This document shows positions 18,538-26,558 of a stretch of DNA of 64,000 nt, one piece after another (the stretch's first letter is position 1; every line of letters begins with the position of its first letter). Both the position numbers and the translations under genes were made by a program. The stretch is from positions 62,001-126,000 of the forward strand of contig NZ_JAMOIM010000004.1 in NCBI RefSeq assembly GCF_026130545.1, read 5' to 3'. The notes below the pieces were generated by a model. It worked only from the letters and a program-made list of their open reading frames with translations, made no database searches and was not told the origin of the DNA. Origin of the DNA: Lichenifustis flavocetrariae (GTDB lineage Bacteria > Pseudomonadota > Alphaproteobacteria > Rhizobiales > Beijerinckiaceae).

Positions 18538-18602
18538 CCCGCGCTTCTCAATCCTGTCTCCCCTCCCAATCCTGTCTCCCTGTCTCAACTCCTGAGTGTT
18601 TC

Positions 18603-20192
18603 ATGTCGCGTTCGATTGACCGTCGGGATTTCGTCAAGGCGTTGACGGCCGCGAGCGCGGCCGGCCTTCTGGCGAGCGGCGGCGTGCCGGCCTTCGCCCA
18701 GAGTGCCCTGAAGCTCGGCGATCCCGAGCCCTTCTCGTTCGACAAGCTCAAGGAGACGGCGCGAGAGATGGCGCAAGGCGCCTATGTGCAGCCCCGCGAA
18801 CCCGACCCGCAGGTCGTCGACAAGATCGATTACGACGCATGGGGCAAGATCACTTACAACACCGATCAGGCCTTGTTCGTCGACGGCCCTGGCAAGTTCC
18901 CCGTCACCTTCTTCCATATCGGCAAATTCTTCCGCAAGGCGGTGGAAATGCACGTCGTGGCCGACGGCCAGGCACGCACGATCATTTCGAACCAGGACAT
19001 GTTCCATATGCCGGTCAATTCGCCGGCGCGCGACCTGCCGCCCGGCGTCGGCTTTGCCGGGTTTCGCTACCAGGAACCGCGCGATGGAACGCTCGATTGG
19101 CACAAGAACGACTGGGTGGCGTTTCTCGGCGCCTCCTATTTCCGGGCCATTGGCGAACTCTATCAATATGGCCAATCGGCGCGCGGTCTCGCCGTCGATG
19201 TCGCGGTCGCGGGGAAGAATGAGGAATTCCCCGACTTCACGCATGTCTACATCGAGACTCCGAAGGACAAGAGCGACACGGCGGTTCTCTACGCCCTGTT
19301 GGACGGCCCATCGGTGACGGGAGCCTACAAGTTCATCATGACACGTGGCAAAGGCGTGCTGATGGACATCGAGCACACGCTGCACCTGCGCAAGGATATC
19401 AGCCGGCTCGGGATTGCACCGCTCACCACCATGTATTGGTTCTCGGAGACCGCGAAGCCGACCGCGATCGACTGGCGCCCGGAAGTTCACGACTCGGACG
19501 GTCTTGCGCTCTGGACCGGAGCGGGCGAGCGGATCTGGCGCCCGCTCAACAACCCGAGCATCACGACGGCCTCGGCCTTTGCGGACCAATCGCCGAAAGG
19601 CTTCGGCACGCTGCAGCGTGACCGCAATTTCGACCACTATCTCGACGGCGTTTATTACGACAGGCGTCCGAGCGTTTGGGTGGAGCCGCTGGGCGACTGG
19701 GGCAAGGGTGCCGTCCAATTGGTGGAGATCCCGACGGACGACGAGATCCACGACAATGTCGTGGCCATGTGGGTGCCGGCCGAGCCCGCGACGGGCGGCA
19801 AGAGCTACGGGTTTCACTACAAGCTTCATTGGCTCGCTGACGAACCCTACCCAGGCGAACTCGCCCACTGCGTGGCCACCCGCCTCGGCCGCGGGGGCCA
19901 GCCTGGTCAGCCGCGCCCCGCCGGTGTCCGGAAATTCATGGTCGAATTCCTCGGCGGCCCTCTCGCGACGCTGCCGTTCGGGACCAAACCGCAAATGGAG
20001 CTTTGGACGTCGCGCGGGCGCTTTACCGACTACCAATATACCGAGGCTGTGCCGGATGGGGTCGCCGGGCATTGGCGCGCCCAGTTCGATCTCGTTGTCG
20101 ACGGCAACGATCCTGTGGAGATGCGCTGCGTGCTCAAGAACGGCGACACGCGCTTGAGCGAAACCTGGGCATTCCAGTATCATCCCTTCTGA
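18603..20192 (+). CDS. Periplasmic glucan biosynthesis protein, OpgG/OpgD (MdoG/MdoD) family
   Basis: Acts in the periplasm on the backbone of osmoregulated periplasmic glucans. From ATG 18603 the protein is 529 residues. It opens with a twin-arginine-type signal (SIDRRDFVKALTAASAAGLLASGG, cleavage near AFA), which favours OpgD-like Tat export. The mature part starts FSFDKLKETAREMA. It contains conserved YHPxxxxK-free MdoG segments such as VEPLGDWGKGAVQLVEIPT and NIVAxWVP-like DNVVAMWVPAEPA. No opgH glucosyltransferase is adjacent. A short direct repeat, CAATCCTGTCTCCC, occurs twice just upstream. Confidence 0.9.
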   Translation: MSRSIDRRDFVKALTAASAAGLLASGGVPAFAQSALKLGDPEPFSFDKLKETAREMAQGAYVQPREPDPQVVDKIDYDAWGKITYNTDQALFVDGPGKFPVTFFHIGKFFRKAVEMHVVADGQARTIISNQDMFHMPVNSPARDLPPGVGFAGFRYQEPRDGTLDWHKNDWVAFLGASYFRAIGELYQYGQSARGLAVDVAVAGKNEEFPDFTHVYIETPKDKSDTAVLYALLDGPSVTGAYKFIMTRGKGVLMDIEHTLHLRKDISRLGIAPLTTMYWFSETAKPTAIDWRPEVHDSDGLALWTGAGERIWRPLNNPSITTASAFADQSPKGFGTLQRDRNFDHYLDGVYYDRRPSVWVEPLGDWGKGAVQLVEIPTDDEIHDNVVAMWVPAEPATGGKSYGFHYKLHWLADEPYPGELAHCVATRLGRGGQPGQPRPAGVRKFMVEFLGGPLATLPFGTKPQMELWTSRGRFTDYQYTEAVPDGVAGHWRAQFDLVVDGNDPVEMRCVLKNGDTRLSETWAFQYHPF

Positions 20193-20281
20193 CAGGGGCG
20201 TTTACCTTAATCTCCTGTTGTACTCTGGCAGGGAACTTTCGTTGTTGCTTGACGTTGTCGCCTTATACCAGGGAGGCTGCA

Positions 20282-20359
20282 ATGGGTCGTTCTGTTTTGC
20301 TTTGGCTTGTGGGTGTTCCGATCCCCGTGATTATCCTTCTCGCCATTTTCTGGCATTAA
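20282..20359 (+). CDS. 25-residue hydrophobic membrane peptide
   Basis: Reads MGRSVLLWLVGVPIPVIILL followed by AIFWH: a single membrane-spanning segment with a VPIP kink. A strong ribosome site (GGGAGG) stands just before the ATG and an intrinsic terminator starts 8 nt after the stop, so it is laid out like a real, separately expressed gene. I recall near-identical tiny proteins in other proteobacteria, but their role is unknown to me. Confidence 0.75.
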   Translation: MGRSVLLWLVGVPIPVIILLAIFWH

Positions 20360-20366
20360 ACTCCAG

Positions 20367-20389
20367 CCCGGCCTCAGGCCGGGTTTTTT
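20367..20389 (+). terminator. Intrinsic terminator after the 25-residue peptide gene
   Basis: CCCGGC/GCCGGG stem (extendable by CT/AG), small loop, then TTTTTT. Confidence 0.88.
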
Positions 20390-20489
20390 GCGTTCGATTG
20401 GAGCGTCGTCTGTGGGAACTCTGCGGCCAACGCTGAATTTGCCCGTCGGAGACATCGGGGCGTAAGCCGGGACGGAGCAAAGAGGGGCC

Positions 20490-22451
20490 ATGGCGCGAGT
20501 CAATGCGTCCATCCCGCCAGCCGAGCGGGATGGGACACGGACGGTTATCACCGTCGGCGCAGTCATTGCTGCGCTTTACTTCGGCAGGGAAATCTTCGTC
20601 CCGATCGCTTTGGCGATCCTTCTGAGCTTTGTTCTGGCCCCGGCTGTGCGGAAGCTCCACGCCGTTGGCCTCGGGCGGGTGTTTCCTGTCATGTTTGCGA
20701 CCCTGACGGCGTTTGCCGTGATCGCGACCCTGGCGGCCGTCATGGCGGCTCAATTGAGGGATGTCGCCGCGGACCTTCCCCGGTACGAAGACACGGTAAC
20801 CAAGAAGGTCACGTCCCTTAGAGGCGCGACGAGCGGCGGCGCATTGCAAAAGATCGAAGACGCCGTGACCCGGGTCAACGGTGCCCTCAACAAGGAGCCT
20901 CGCGCCCAGGCGAGTGTGAATGCGGGACAAGCGCAATCTCCGGAGGAGGCTCCCGCGGCCCGCGCGCCGATCCAGGTCGAGGTCCAGAAGCCGGTCTCAT
21001 CCTTCGACACCCTGAGTGCCGTCGTGAGCCCACTGTTGCACCCCCTGGGAACCGGGGGCATCGTGGTGATCTTCGTGATCTTCATCCTGCTGCAGCGCGA
21101 GGACCTTCGCAATCGCCTCATCCGCCTATTCGGCGCAAGCGATCTGCACCGGACCACCGCGGCCATCGACGACGGCGCCAAGCGGCTTAGCCGCTACCTT
21201 CTGATCCAGTCGCTTCTCAATGCGACCACGGGCCTGCTCATCGGGGTCGCGGCCTTCGCGATCGGCGTCCCGAATCCGATCCTCTGGGGGATACTGTTCG
21301 GTTGCATGCGTTTTGTCCCATATCTCGGGCCGATCATCGGGGGAGCGCTTCCCTGTCTATTCGCGGCGGCGGTCGATCCAGGCTGGTCGATGGCGCTTTG
21401 GATGGCGGGAACGGTGGTGGTTCTCGAGCTCCTCGTCGGTCAATTCCTCGAGCCCTTGCTCTATGGGCACAACACGGGCCTCTCCCCGGTTGCCGTGGTT
21501 GTCTCGGCGACCTTCTGGACCGTCCTGTGGGGGCCGATCGGCCTGCTGCTCGCAACGCCCCTGACCGTCTGCCTCGTCGTCATCGGCCGGCATGTCGATC
21601 AATTGGAGTTTCTCGATGTTCTCCTGGGCGACAGGCCGCCTCTGAGCGCCCCTGAGACCTTCTATCAGCGCATGCTAGCCAACGATCCGACGGAAGTCTC
21701 CGACCAGGCTCAGGAATGCCTGAAGTCCATGTCGCTCACTGACTATTACGACAGCGTGGTGCTGCCGGGGCTGCTTCTGGCCCAGGGGGATGTCGCCACC
21801 GAGCGTCTCTCCGTGGACCGGCAGATCCAGATCAGGGATGCGACCGCCGAGGTGATCGAGGACCTCAATGATCAGGACGAGCCGGCAGAAGGCGCAGGCC
21901 AGCAGCGTTTGCGCCGGTTGTTGGGGGCACGCGAGACGGACGATCATGGGGCTTCGGAGACGCTGGACGAGGTGCCGGTCCCGGCGGCGTGGCAGCAGGG
22001 TGGCGCGGTTCTTTGCATCGGAGGCCGGGGGCCGCTCGACGATTGCGCCGCTTCGATCCTTGCGCAGGTTCTGAGCGAGCGCGGCATGGGGGCTCGTGCG
22101 GAAAGCTATGCGGCTCTTTCCAAAGGCTCCATCGGACAGCTCGATGTCGCTTCGGCGCGGCTGATCTGCCTCTCCTGTCTCGACGGCACGAGTTCCGCCT
22201 ATCTGCGGTTCGCGATACGCCGCATCCGGCGGCACGCGCCGCGTGCAAAGATCATGATCGGCGCGTGGTGGCTTCAGACGGCTGAGGAGGGTGGCAGTCA
22301 GCCCGCGCAGGCGCCCGCGAGCCTCGTCGATCCATTCGCCACCACGATCGTCGACGCGGTCCGGTTCTGTCTCGCCGAAGCGTCCGCTTTGCCGGATGAG
22401 GAACTTTCGTCGGTCGCAGATATGCAGCCGGACTTGGCAGCCGCCTCGTAA
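20490..22451 (+). CDS. AI-2E family (PerM-type) permease with large C-terminal extension
   Basis: The first ~380 residues form a typical AI-2E/UPF0118 permease. N-terminal helices (ALYFGREIFVPIALAILLSFVLAPAV) come first. A periplasmic or cytosolic loop follows with an Ala/Pro-rich insert. The conserved core reads MRFVPYLGPIIGGALP and LSPVAVVVSATFWTVLWGPIGLLLATP. Usual members end soon after; this one continues ~270 residues to 653. Around 500–600 a segment begins GGAVLCIGGRGPLDDCAAS and alternates hydrophobic strands with helices like a small Rossmann or B12-binding-type fold. The substrate is unknown; the family name does not prove AI-2 export. Confidence 0.88.
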   Translation: MARVNASIPPAERDGTRTVITVGAVIAALYFGREIFVPIALAILLSFVLAPAVRKLHAVGLGRVFPVMFATLTAFAVIATLAAVMAAQLRDVAADLPRYEDTVTKKVTSLRGATSGGALQKIEDAVTRVNGALNKEPRAQASVNAGQAQSPEEAPAARAPIQVEVQKPVSSFDTLSAVVSPLLHPLGTGGIVVIFVIFILLQREDLRNRLIRLFGASDLHRTTAAIDDGAKRLSRYLLIQSLLNATTGLLIGVAAFAIGVPNPILWGILFGCMRFVPYLGPIIGGALPCLFAAAVDPGWSMALWMAGTVVVLELLVGQFLEPLLYGHNTGLSPVAVVVSATFWTVLWGPIGLLLATPLTVCLVVIGRHVDQLEFLDVLLGDRPPLSAPETFYQRMLANDPTEVSDQAQECLKSMSLTDYYDSVVLPGLLLAQGDVATERLSVDRQIQIRDATAEVIEDLNDQDEPAEGAGQQRLRRLLGARETDDHGASETLDEVPVPAAWQQGGAVLCIGGRGPLDDCAASILAQVLSERGMGARAESYAALSKGSIGQLDVASARLICLSCLDGTSSAYLRFAIRRIRRHAPRAKIMIGAWWLQTAEEGGSQPAQAPASLVDPFATTIVDAVRFCLAEASALPDEELSSVADMQPDLAAAS

Positions 22452-22524
22452 ACCGCCGCCATGATGCCACACAACTTACTTAAAGGTGAACGGGCGCTGA
22501 AGGCGTTCTTCGAAAGGTTGCGAT

Positions 22525-23094
22525 TTGACCAGCAATCATCCCCATGGCCTCGGCCGCGCACCTGCGTGTGACCCCGACCGGAGGGTTGCGGAGCCTAGCC
22601 GCACGGGAAGCGATGCCTCCGGCGACTTCTTCGAAGACATCGTGGTCGGCACTCAGCTGGACCTTGGGTCGCATACATTCACAAGGGACGAGATCGTCCA
22701 GTTCGCCTGCAATTACGATCCGCAGCCATTCCATCTGGACGAAGTCGCGGCGGCGCAATCCACGTTGCAGAGGCTGTCCGCTTCCGGTTGGCATACGGCG
22801 GCCGTCTGGATGCGGCTCTACGCACTGCATCGCAATGCGATCCGCGAGGCGCTGATCGAACGCGGGGAACGTGCCGCCGCGCCGGGGCCGTCGCCGGGCT
22901 TTCGCGCCATGCGTTGGCGGACGCCGGTGCATCCCGGCGACACAGTGACGTATCGTTCGGTGGTGTCCGGCAAGCGAAGTCTGCCGAAGCGGAAGTGGGG
23001 GCTCGTGTTCCATCGGAACACGGGTGTCAACCAGGACGGGCGCATCGCGGTCGAGTTCAGCGGCAGCGTTCTGTGGCAATGCCGGCCTGCCTGA
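22525..23094 (+). CDS. MaoC-like hotdog-fold dehydratase
   Basis: A 189-residue single-hotdog protein of the MaoC/(R)-hydratase type, which hydrates enoyl-CoA-like thioesters. After a ~30-residue variable N-terminus comes DFFEDIVVGTQLDLGSHTFT. The catalytic D-x4-H pair is in NYDPQPFHLDE, and HPGDTVTY marks the later strand. The start is a TTG with AAAGG upstream; no in-frame ATG is available before the domain. A second, closer-to-minimal paralogue lies at 26062–26514. The substrate is unknown. Confidence 0.85.
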   Translation: MTSNHPHGLGRAPACDPDRRVAEPSRTGSDASGDFFEDIVVGTQLDLGSHTFTRDEIVQFACNYDPQPFHLDEVAAAQSTLQRLSASGWHTAAVWMRLYALHRNAIREALIERGERAAAPGPSPGFRAMRWRTPVHPGDTVTYRSVVSGKRSLPKRKWGLVFHRNTGVNQDGRIAVEFSGSVLWQCRPA

Positions 23095-23202
23095 GGTGAG
23101 TTTCTGCGAGGCGTCGATGCAGACGCCGGAGATTGACAGAGCCCGGAGACGAGGTCTCTTGTCGCCTCAAGTGGCAGCTCAAGCTTCGGGCACGGCACGC
23201 TC

Positions 23203-23379
23203 ATGCAGGACGCGAAATACAAGGCTGCGGCTGACGAAGACGGATCCTGGAGCGTCATCGATGCCGAAAGCGAGATCCCGGCGGTTGTGAACGGTGTTCC
23301 GCAGGTGGGTCTCACCGAAGATCTGGCCCGCGAGGTCGCGGACACGCTCAATGCCATGATGGACGATGGAGACGGCTAG
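23203..23379 (+). CDS. Hypothetical 58-residue acidic protein
   Basis: ATG 23203 opens a short frame (MQDAKYKAAADEDGSWSVID, then a variable middle, then GLTEDLAREVADTLNAM) ending DDGDG. The pattern of a short beta-rich part with a tryptophan followed by an amphipathic helix looks protein-like rather than random. No clear ribosome site is visible, which lowers confidence. Located between the MaoC gene and the converging MFS gene. Confidence 0.5.
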   Translation: MQDAKYKAAADEDGSWSVIDAESEIPAVVNGVPQVGLTEDLAREVADTLNAMMDDGDG

Positions 23380-23431
23380 GTCCTTCATCCCTCGTTTTGT
23401 GCGGGACGCTCCGGCGCTGAATCAAGCCGAG

Positions 23432-24736
23432 TTATTTCACGCCGCCGGCCGCCGCGAGACCGGATGAAGTCAGGTCGCGGCGCTCGCGCCCGAACCCGAC
23501 GAACAGCACCATGATGCTTGCCACGAGGCACAGGATGCCGGCCGCCACGAAGGCGCCGAGATAAGAGCCGGTTCCGGTGCGGATGAGCCCGGACCCCCAG
23601 GCCGCCGAAGCGGCGCCGATCTGATGCGCGGCCGCGATCCAGCCGAACATGACGGCGGCATTTTCCTTGCCGAAGGATTTCTCGGCGAGCCGCACCGTCG
23701 GCGGCACGGTTGCGATCCAGTCGAGGCCGTAAAAGGCCGCAAAAATCGTCAGCCCATAGAAGCTGTAGTCGAACGAGAACGGCAGGAACATCAACGACAG
23801 GCCCCGCAGGCCGTAGTACCAAAACAGGAGAAAGCGGCTGTCCATCCGGTCGGTCAGCCATCCCGAGCCGGTCGTGCCGAAGAAGTCGAAGATACCCATC
23901 AGGGCCAGGAGGCCGGCGGCCTGTACTTCGGGAATTCCGTGATCAATGCAGGCGGGAATGAGGTGCGTGCCGATCAGCCCGTTGGTCGAGGCACCGCAGA
24001 CGAAGAAGCTGCCGGCCAGCACCCAGAAATCACGTGAGCGGGTTCCGGTGCGGAGTGCCTTGAGGGCTCGGATGGCGGGATTCTCGGTGTGGATTACCCG
24101 CGGCTCAATGGCGGTGCCACCATAGGGCGCGAGACCCAGATCGGCGGGCCTGTCCCGCAGGAACAGGATTACGAAAGGGATGAGCACGAGGGCGGCCGCC
24201 GCGACGGTCAGCGACACGGCCCGCCAGCCCCAGGCCTGCCCGAGGCTGGCCAGGAGCGGCAGGAACACCAGCTGCCCGGTCGCGCTGCTAGCGGTGAGAA
24301 GGCCCAGTACCAGTCCTTTGTTCTTGATGAACCAACGGTTCGCGACCGTGGCCCCCAGAACGATCGCGATCATGCCCGTCCCGGATCCGACCACGATTCC
24401 CCACAGCACCACCAACTGCCAGGGAGTCGTCATCAGGGCCGTGCTGGCGACCCCGAAAGCCAGGATGATCAGCGCGGTCACGACGGTGCGACGCAAACCG
24501 AAGCGCTCCATCACGGCAACCGCGAACGGCCCAAGCAGCCCATAGAGAAGGATGTTCACCGCGATGGCGGAACTGATGGTCGCGTCGGACCAGCCGAACT
24601 CACGCTCGAGTGGCACGATCAGGATGCCGGGAGTTGCTCGAATGCCGGCTCCGACGAGCAGGATCGCGAAGGTGATGCCCATCACCACCCAGGCGTAGTT
24701 CAGGCGGGGTGACATCGCCGGCGATGGCTGGCTCAT
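23432..24736 (-). CDS. MFS transporter
   Basis: A 434-residue major facilitator with 12 predicted helices in two halves. The inter-helix 2/3 motif is GPFAVAVMERFGLRRTV. The pattern NLRFF-like (here NRWFIKNKGLVLGLLTASSATGQ) after helix 4/5 resembles oxalate/formate- and monocarboxylate-type (OFA/MCT) members. It is translationally coupled to the upstream marR gene (4-bp overlap), so its substrate is probably the ligand of that regulator. The direction of transport cannot be told. Confidence 0.85.
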   Translation of the reverse strand: MSQPSPAMSPRLNYAWVVMGITFAILLVGAGIRATPGILIVPLEREFGWSDATISSAIAVNILLYGLLGPFAVAVMERFGLRRTVVTALIILAFGVASTALMTTPWQLVVLWGIVVGSGTGMIAIVLGATVANRWFIKNKGLVLGLLTASSATGQLVFLPLLASLGQAWGWRAVSLTVAAAALVLIPFVILFLRDRPADLGLAPYGGTAIEPRVIHTENPAIRALKALRTGTRSRDFWVLAGSFFVCGASTNGLIGTHLIPACIDHGIPEVQAAGLLALMGIFDFFGTTGSGWLTDRMDSRFLLFWYYGLRGLSLMFLPFSFDYSFYGLTIFAAFYGLDWIATVPPTVRLAEKSFGKENAAVMFGWIAAAHQIGAASAAWGSGLIRTGTGSYLGAFVAAGILCLVASIMVLFVGFGRERRDLTSSGLAAAGGVK

Positions 24737-25233
24737 GGCTGGCTCTCCTGATGTGGCGCTCTGTTGGCATGGCTGGGAACGGGCAGCGGCGGCTGGTCGC
24801 CTGCGGCGGGGGAAAGGGTCTGCATTGCGACGACACGCGCGAGAACGATCCGCAACGCCTCGGCCGCATCGCCACCAAAGGACTGCTCGAATTGTGTCTG
24901 CGCTTGGGCCCAGAATGGGCGGGCCGTCGTGACGAGCGCGCGGCCCGCTTTGGTCAGGGCGACGATACGCTTGCGTCCATCCGTCGGTCCGACGGCAATC
25001 TTCACGAGGCCACGTGATTCAAGCGGGCGAAGCAGGTGTCCAAGGGTCGAGCGGTCCATCGCGAGGCCTCGGGCGAGCTCTTGCAGAACGTGCGGTCCCG
25101 ATCGTTCGAGCCTCACCAAAACGGCATATTGATTGACGCCGAGCCCGACAGGCATCAACGCCTCATCGTAAGCGCGCGTGACAACACGGGCTGCTTGCCT
25201 GAGGGCTGAACAATTGCAATCGGAGCCGGGCAC
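24733..25233 (-). CDS. MarR family transcriptional regulator
   Basis: A winged-helix regulator. I place the start at GTG 25233, which gives 166 residues (start VPGSDCNCSALRQAARVV) and has GAAGG seven bases upstream. The frame extends to 25329, but that would put a perfect palindrome inside the coding region. The DNA-binding part covers NQYAVLVRLERSGPHVLQEL to LLRPLESRGLVKI, with the wing GPTDGRKRIVALT. Two cysteines at the extreme N-terminus (CNC) could be redox-sensitive; this is inference. It overlaps and presumably controls the MFS gene. Confidence 0.85.
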   Translation of the reverse strand: MPGSDCNCSALRQAARVVTRAYDEALMPVGLGVNQYAVLVRLERSGPHVLQELARGLAMDRSTLGHLLRPLESRGLVKIAVGPTDGRKRIVALTKAGRALVTTARPFWAQAQTQFEQSFGGDAAEALRIVLARVVAMQTLSPAAGDQPPLPVPSHANRAPHQESQP

Positions 25234-25270
25234 CTGGACCTTCGTGAAACGAGTGTCGCGAAGGAAGATT

Positions 25271-25286
25271 ATGGGCAATTGCCCAT
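25271..25286. promoter_or_regulatory. Perfect 16-bp palindrome, probable MarR operator
   Basis: ATGGGCAATTGCCCAT is fully self-complementary and lies 37 bp before the proposed marR GTG start, in the 200-bp divergent region shared with the VOC gene. MarR proteins bind such palindromes, so autoregulation is likely. Confidence 0.6.
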
Positions 25287-25433
25287 TCTTGCAAGCCCTG
25301 CGTTTCGGCGGCGGTGGTTCAGTCTGCATTGCCGCTTCTGTGGAGGGTAGAATGCTGGGTTGCCGGAAAGTGAAACCTTAGAGCCGTCGTACGTTGATGC
25401 ATCGAATGCACCGAGGGATGAGCAGGGCTGACG

Positions 25434-25892
25434 ATGGCGAACGATGCTGGCGTGATGGCGGTAGACCATATGGGGTTCTCGGTTGGCTCGTTGGAAGACG
25501 CGCTCCAATTCTGGACCGAGGCAATGGGATTCGTGCTTGTCCGCCAAAGCGAAATGGGCGGAGCGTTCCTGCGTGAAACGACGGGAGTGGAGGACCCGCG
25601 ATGCCGGATGGCGCTGGTGAAAGACCCGAACGGCTTCGCGGTCGAACTGCTGGAATATTCCACCGGTCATGAACTGGGCCGCGTTCCGCGCAGTTCTGGC
25701 GCGATTGGTTCCGCGCATCTCGCCGTGACGGTCGTGGACATTCGAAGGGCTGTCGGACGGGTGGAAACGGCAGGATGGCAGGTGAAGGGTTTACCGCAGC
25801 AAATCCCAGGCGGTCCTCGATCCGGAACAATCGTCGCTTATGTGGCCGGCCCGGATGGCATTACCATCGAGCTTATGCAGCCGCCCGTTTAG
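25434..25892 (+). CDS. VOC superfamily (glyoxalase-like) protein
   Basis: A 152-residue protein with two betaalphabetabetabeta modules of the vicinal oxygen chelate fold. The first runs from VDHMGFSVGSLEDALQFWTEAMGF; the second from SAHLAVTVVDIRRAVGRVETAG and ends in DGITIELMQ. Candidate metal ligands are H12 and E74-type residues in NGFAVELLEY, H94 in SAHLAV, and the final E. It may be a lyase, dioxygenase or resistance protein. It is divergent from marR and could be part of the same regulon. Confidence 0.8.
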   Translation: MANDAGVMAVDHMGFSVGSLEDALQFWTEAMGFVLVRQSEMGGAFLRETTGVEDPRCRMALVKDPNGFAVELLEYSTGHELGRVPRSSGAIGSAHLAVTVVDIRRAVGRVETAGWQVKGLPQQIPGGPRSGTIVAYVAGPDGITIELMQPPV

Positions 25893-26061
25893 TCGCTCTG
25901 GCTGCCTCCTCATTGTGAGCCTCAGAACCAGCCGCAGCTTCGATCCACTGCCAAAAAAATGTTAGCCGGCTTGTGGCGGGTCGAGTGGATAATGTCGCAT
26001 CGGCGCCGACGGCGGTCCGTGGGTCGCTTCGATTGCGGCCGAAAGCCAGAAGGATGAGACT

Positions 26062-26514
26062 GTGACGCTGCTGTTCCTGGAAGATCTCGTCGTCGGCCAG
26101 CGCTTCGATAGCGGTTTCCATCAGGTCGATCGCGCGCAGATCGAGGCTTTCGCCAAAGAGTTCGATCCGCAACCCTTCCACCTTGACGAAAGCGCCGCCA
26201 AGGCCAGCCTCTTCGGCGGTCTCGCGGCCAGCGGTTGGCATACGGCAGCCATCACGATGCGGCTTCTCGTCGGTGGCGGCCTACCATTCGCGGGCGGCCT
26301 GATCGGTGCCGGCGGCGAGATTACCTGGCCTCAACCGGTTAGGCCGGGTGACACGCTTCGTGTCGAGAGCGAGATCATGGCGATCACACCGTCGCGGTCG
26401 AAACCGGATCGCGGCATGGTGGCGACGCGGTCCGAGACGCGCAATCAACAGGGCGAAACGGTGCAGATCCTCCTGGCCAAACTGGTCGTTCAGCGTCGGC
26501 CCGTGGACGGCTAG
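26062..26514 (+). CDS. MaoC-like hotdog-fold dehydratase
   Basis: A 150-residue minimal MaoC protein: LEDLVVGQRFDSGFHQVDRA, catalytic D-x4-H in EFDPQPFHLDE, ASGWHTAAITMRLL, and WPQPVRPGDTLRVESE. It starts at GTG 26062 with AAGGA upstream. It shares the FDPQPFHLDE/ASGWHTA core with the gene at 22525, so the two are paralogues. Substrate unknown. Confidence 0.87.
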   Translation: MTLLFLEDLVVGQRFDSGFHQVDRAQIEAFAKEFDPQPFHLDESAAKASLFGGLAASGWHTAAITMRLLVGGGLPFAGGLIGAGGEITWPQPVRPGDTLRVESEIMAITPSRSKPDRGMVATRSETRNQQGETVQILLAKLVVQRRPVDG

Positions 26515-26558
26515 GTCAGCCGAGGGGCCTTTGGGACTATCGCGTCGTCAACGTCCGG

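Noticed and set aside
18549-18581. CAATCCTGTCTCCC direct repeat before the OpgG/D gene
   Set aside because: Only two tandem copies; more likely slippage than a binding site or mobile-element footprint.
18585-20183. 532-residue minus-strand frame over the OpgG/D gene
   Set aside because: Long because GC-rich DNA has few stops; the plus-strand protein has a Tat signal and family motifs.
20249-20269. TTGACG...TATACC as a promoter for the 25-residue peptide gene
   Set aside because: Spacing between the two elements is only about 9 bp, far too short for sigma70.
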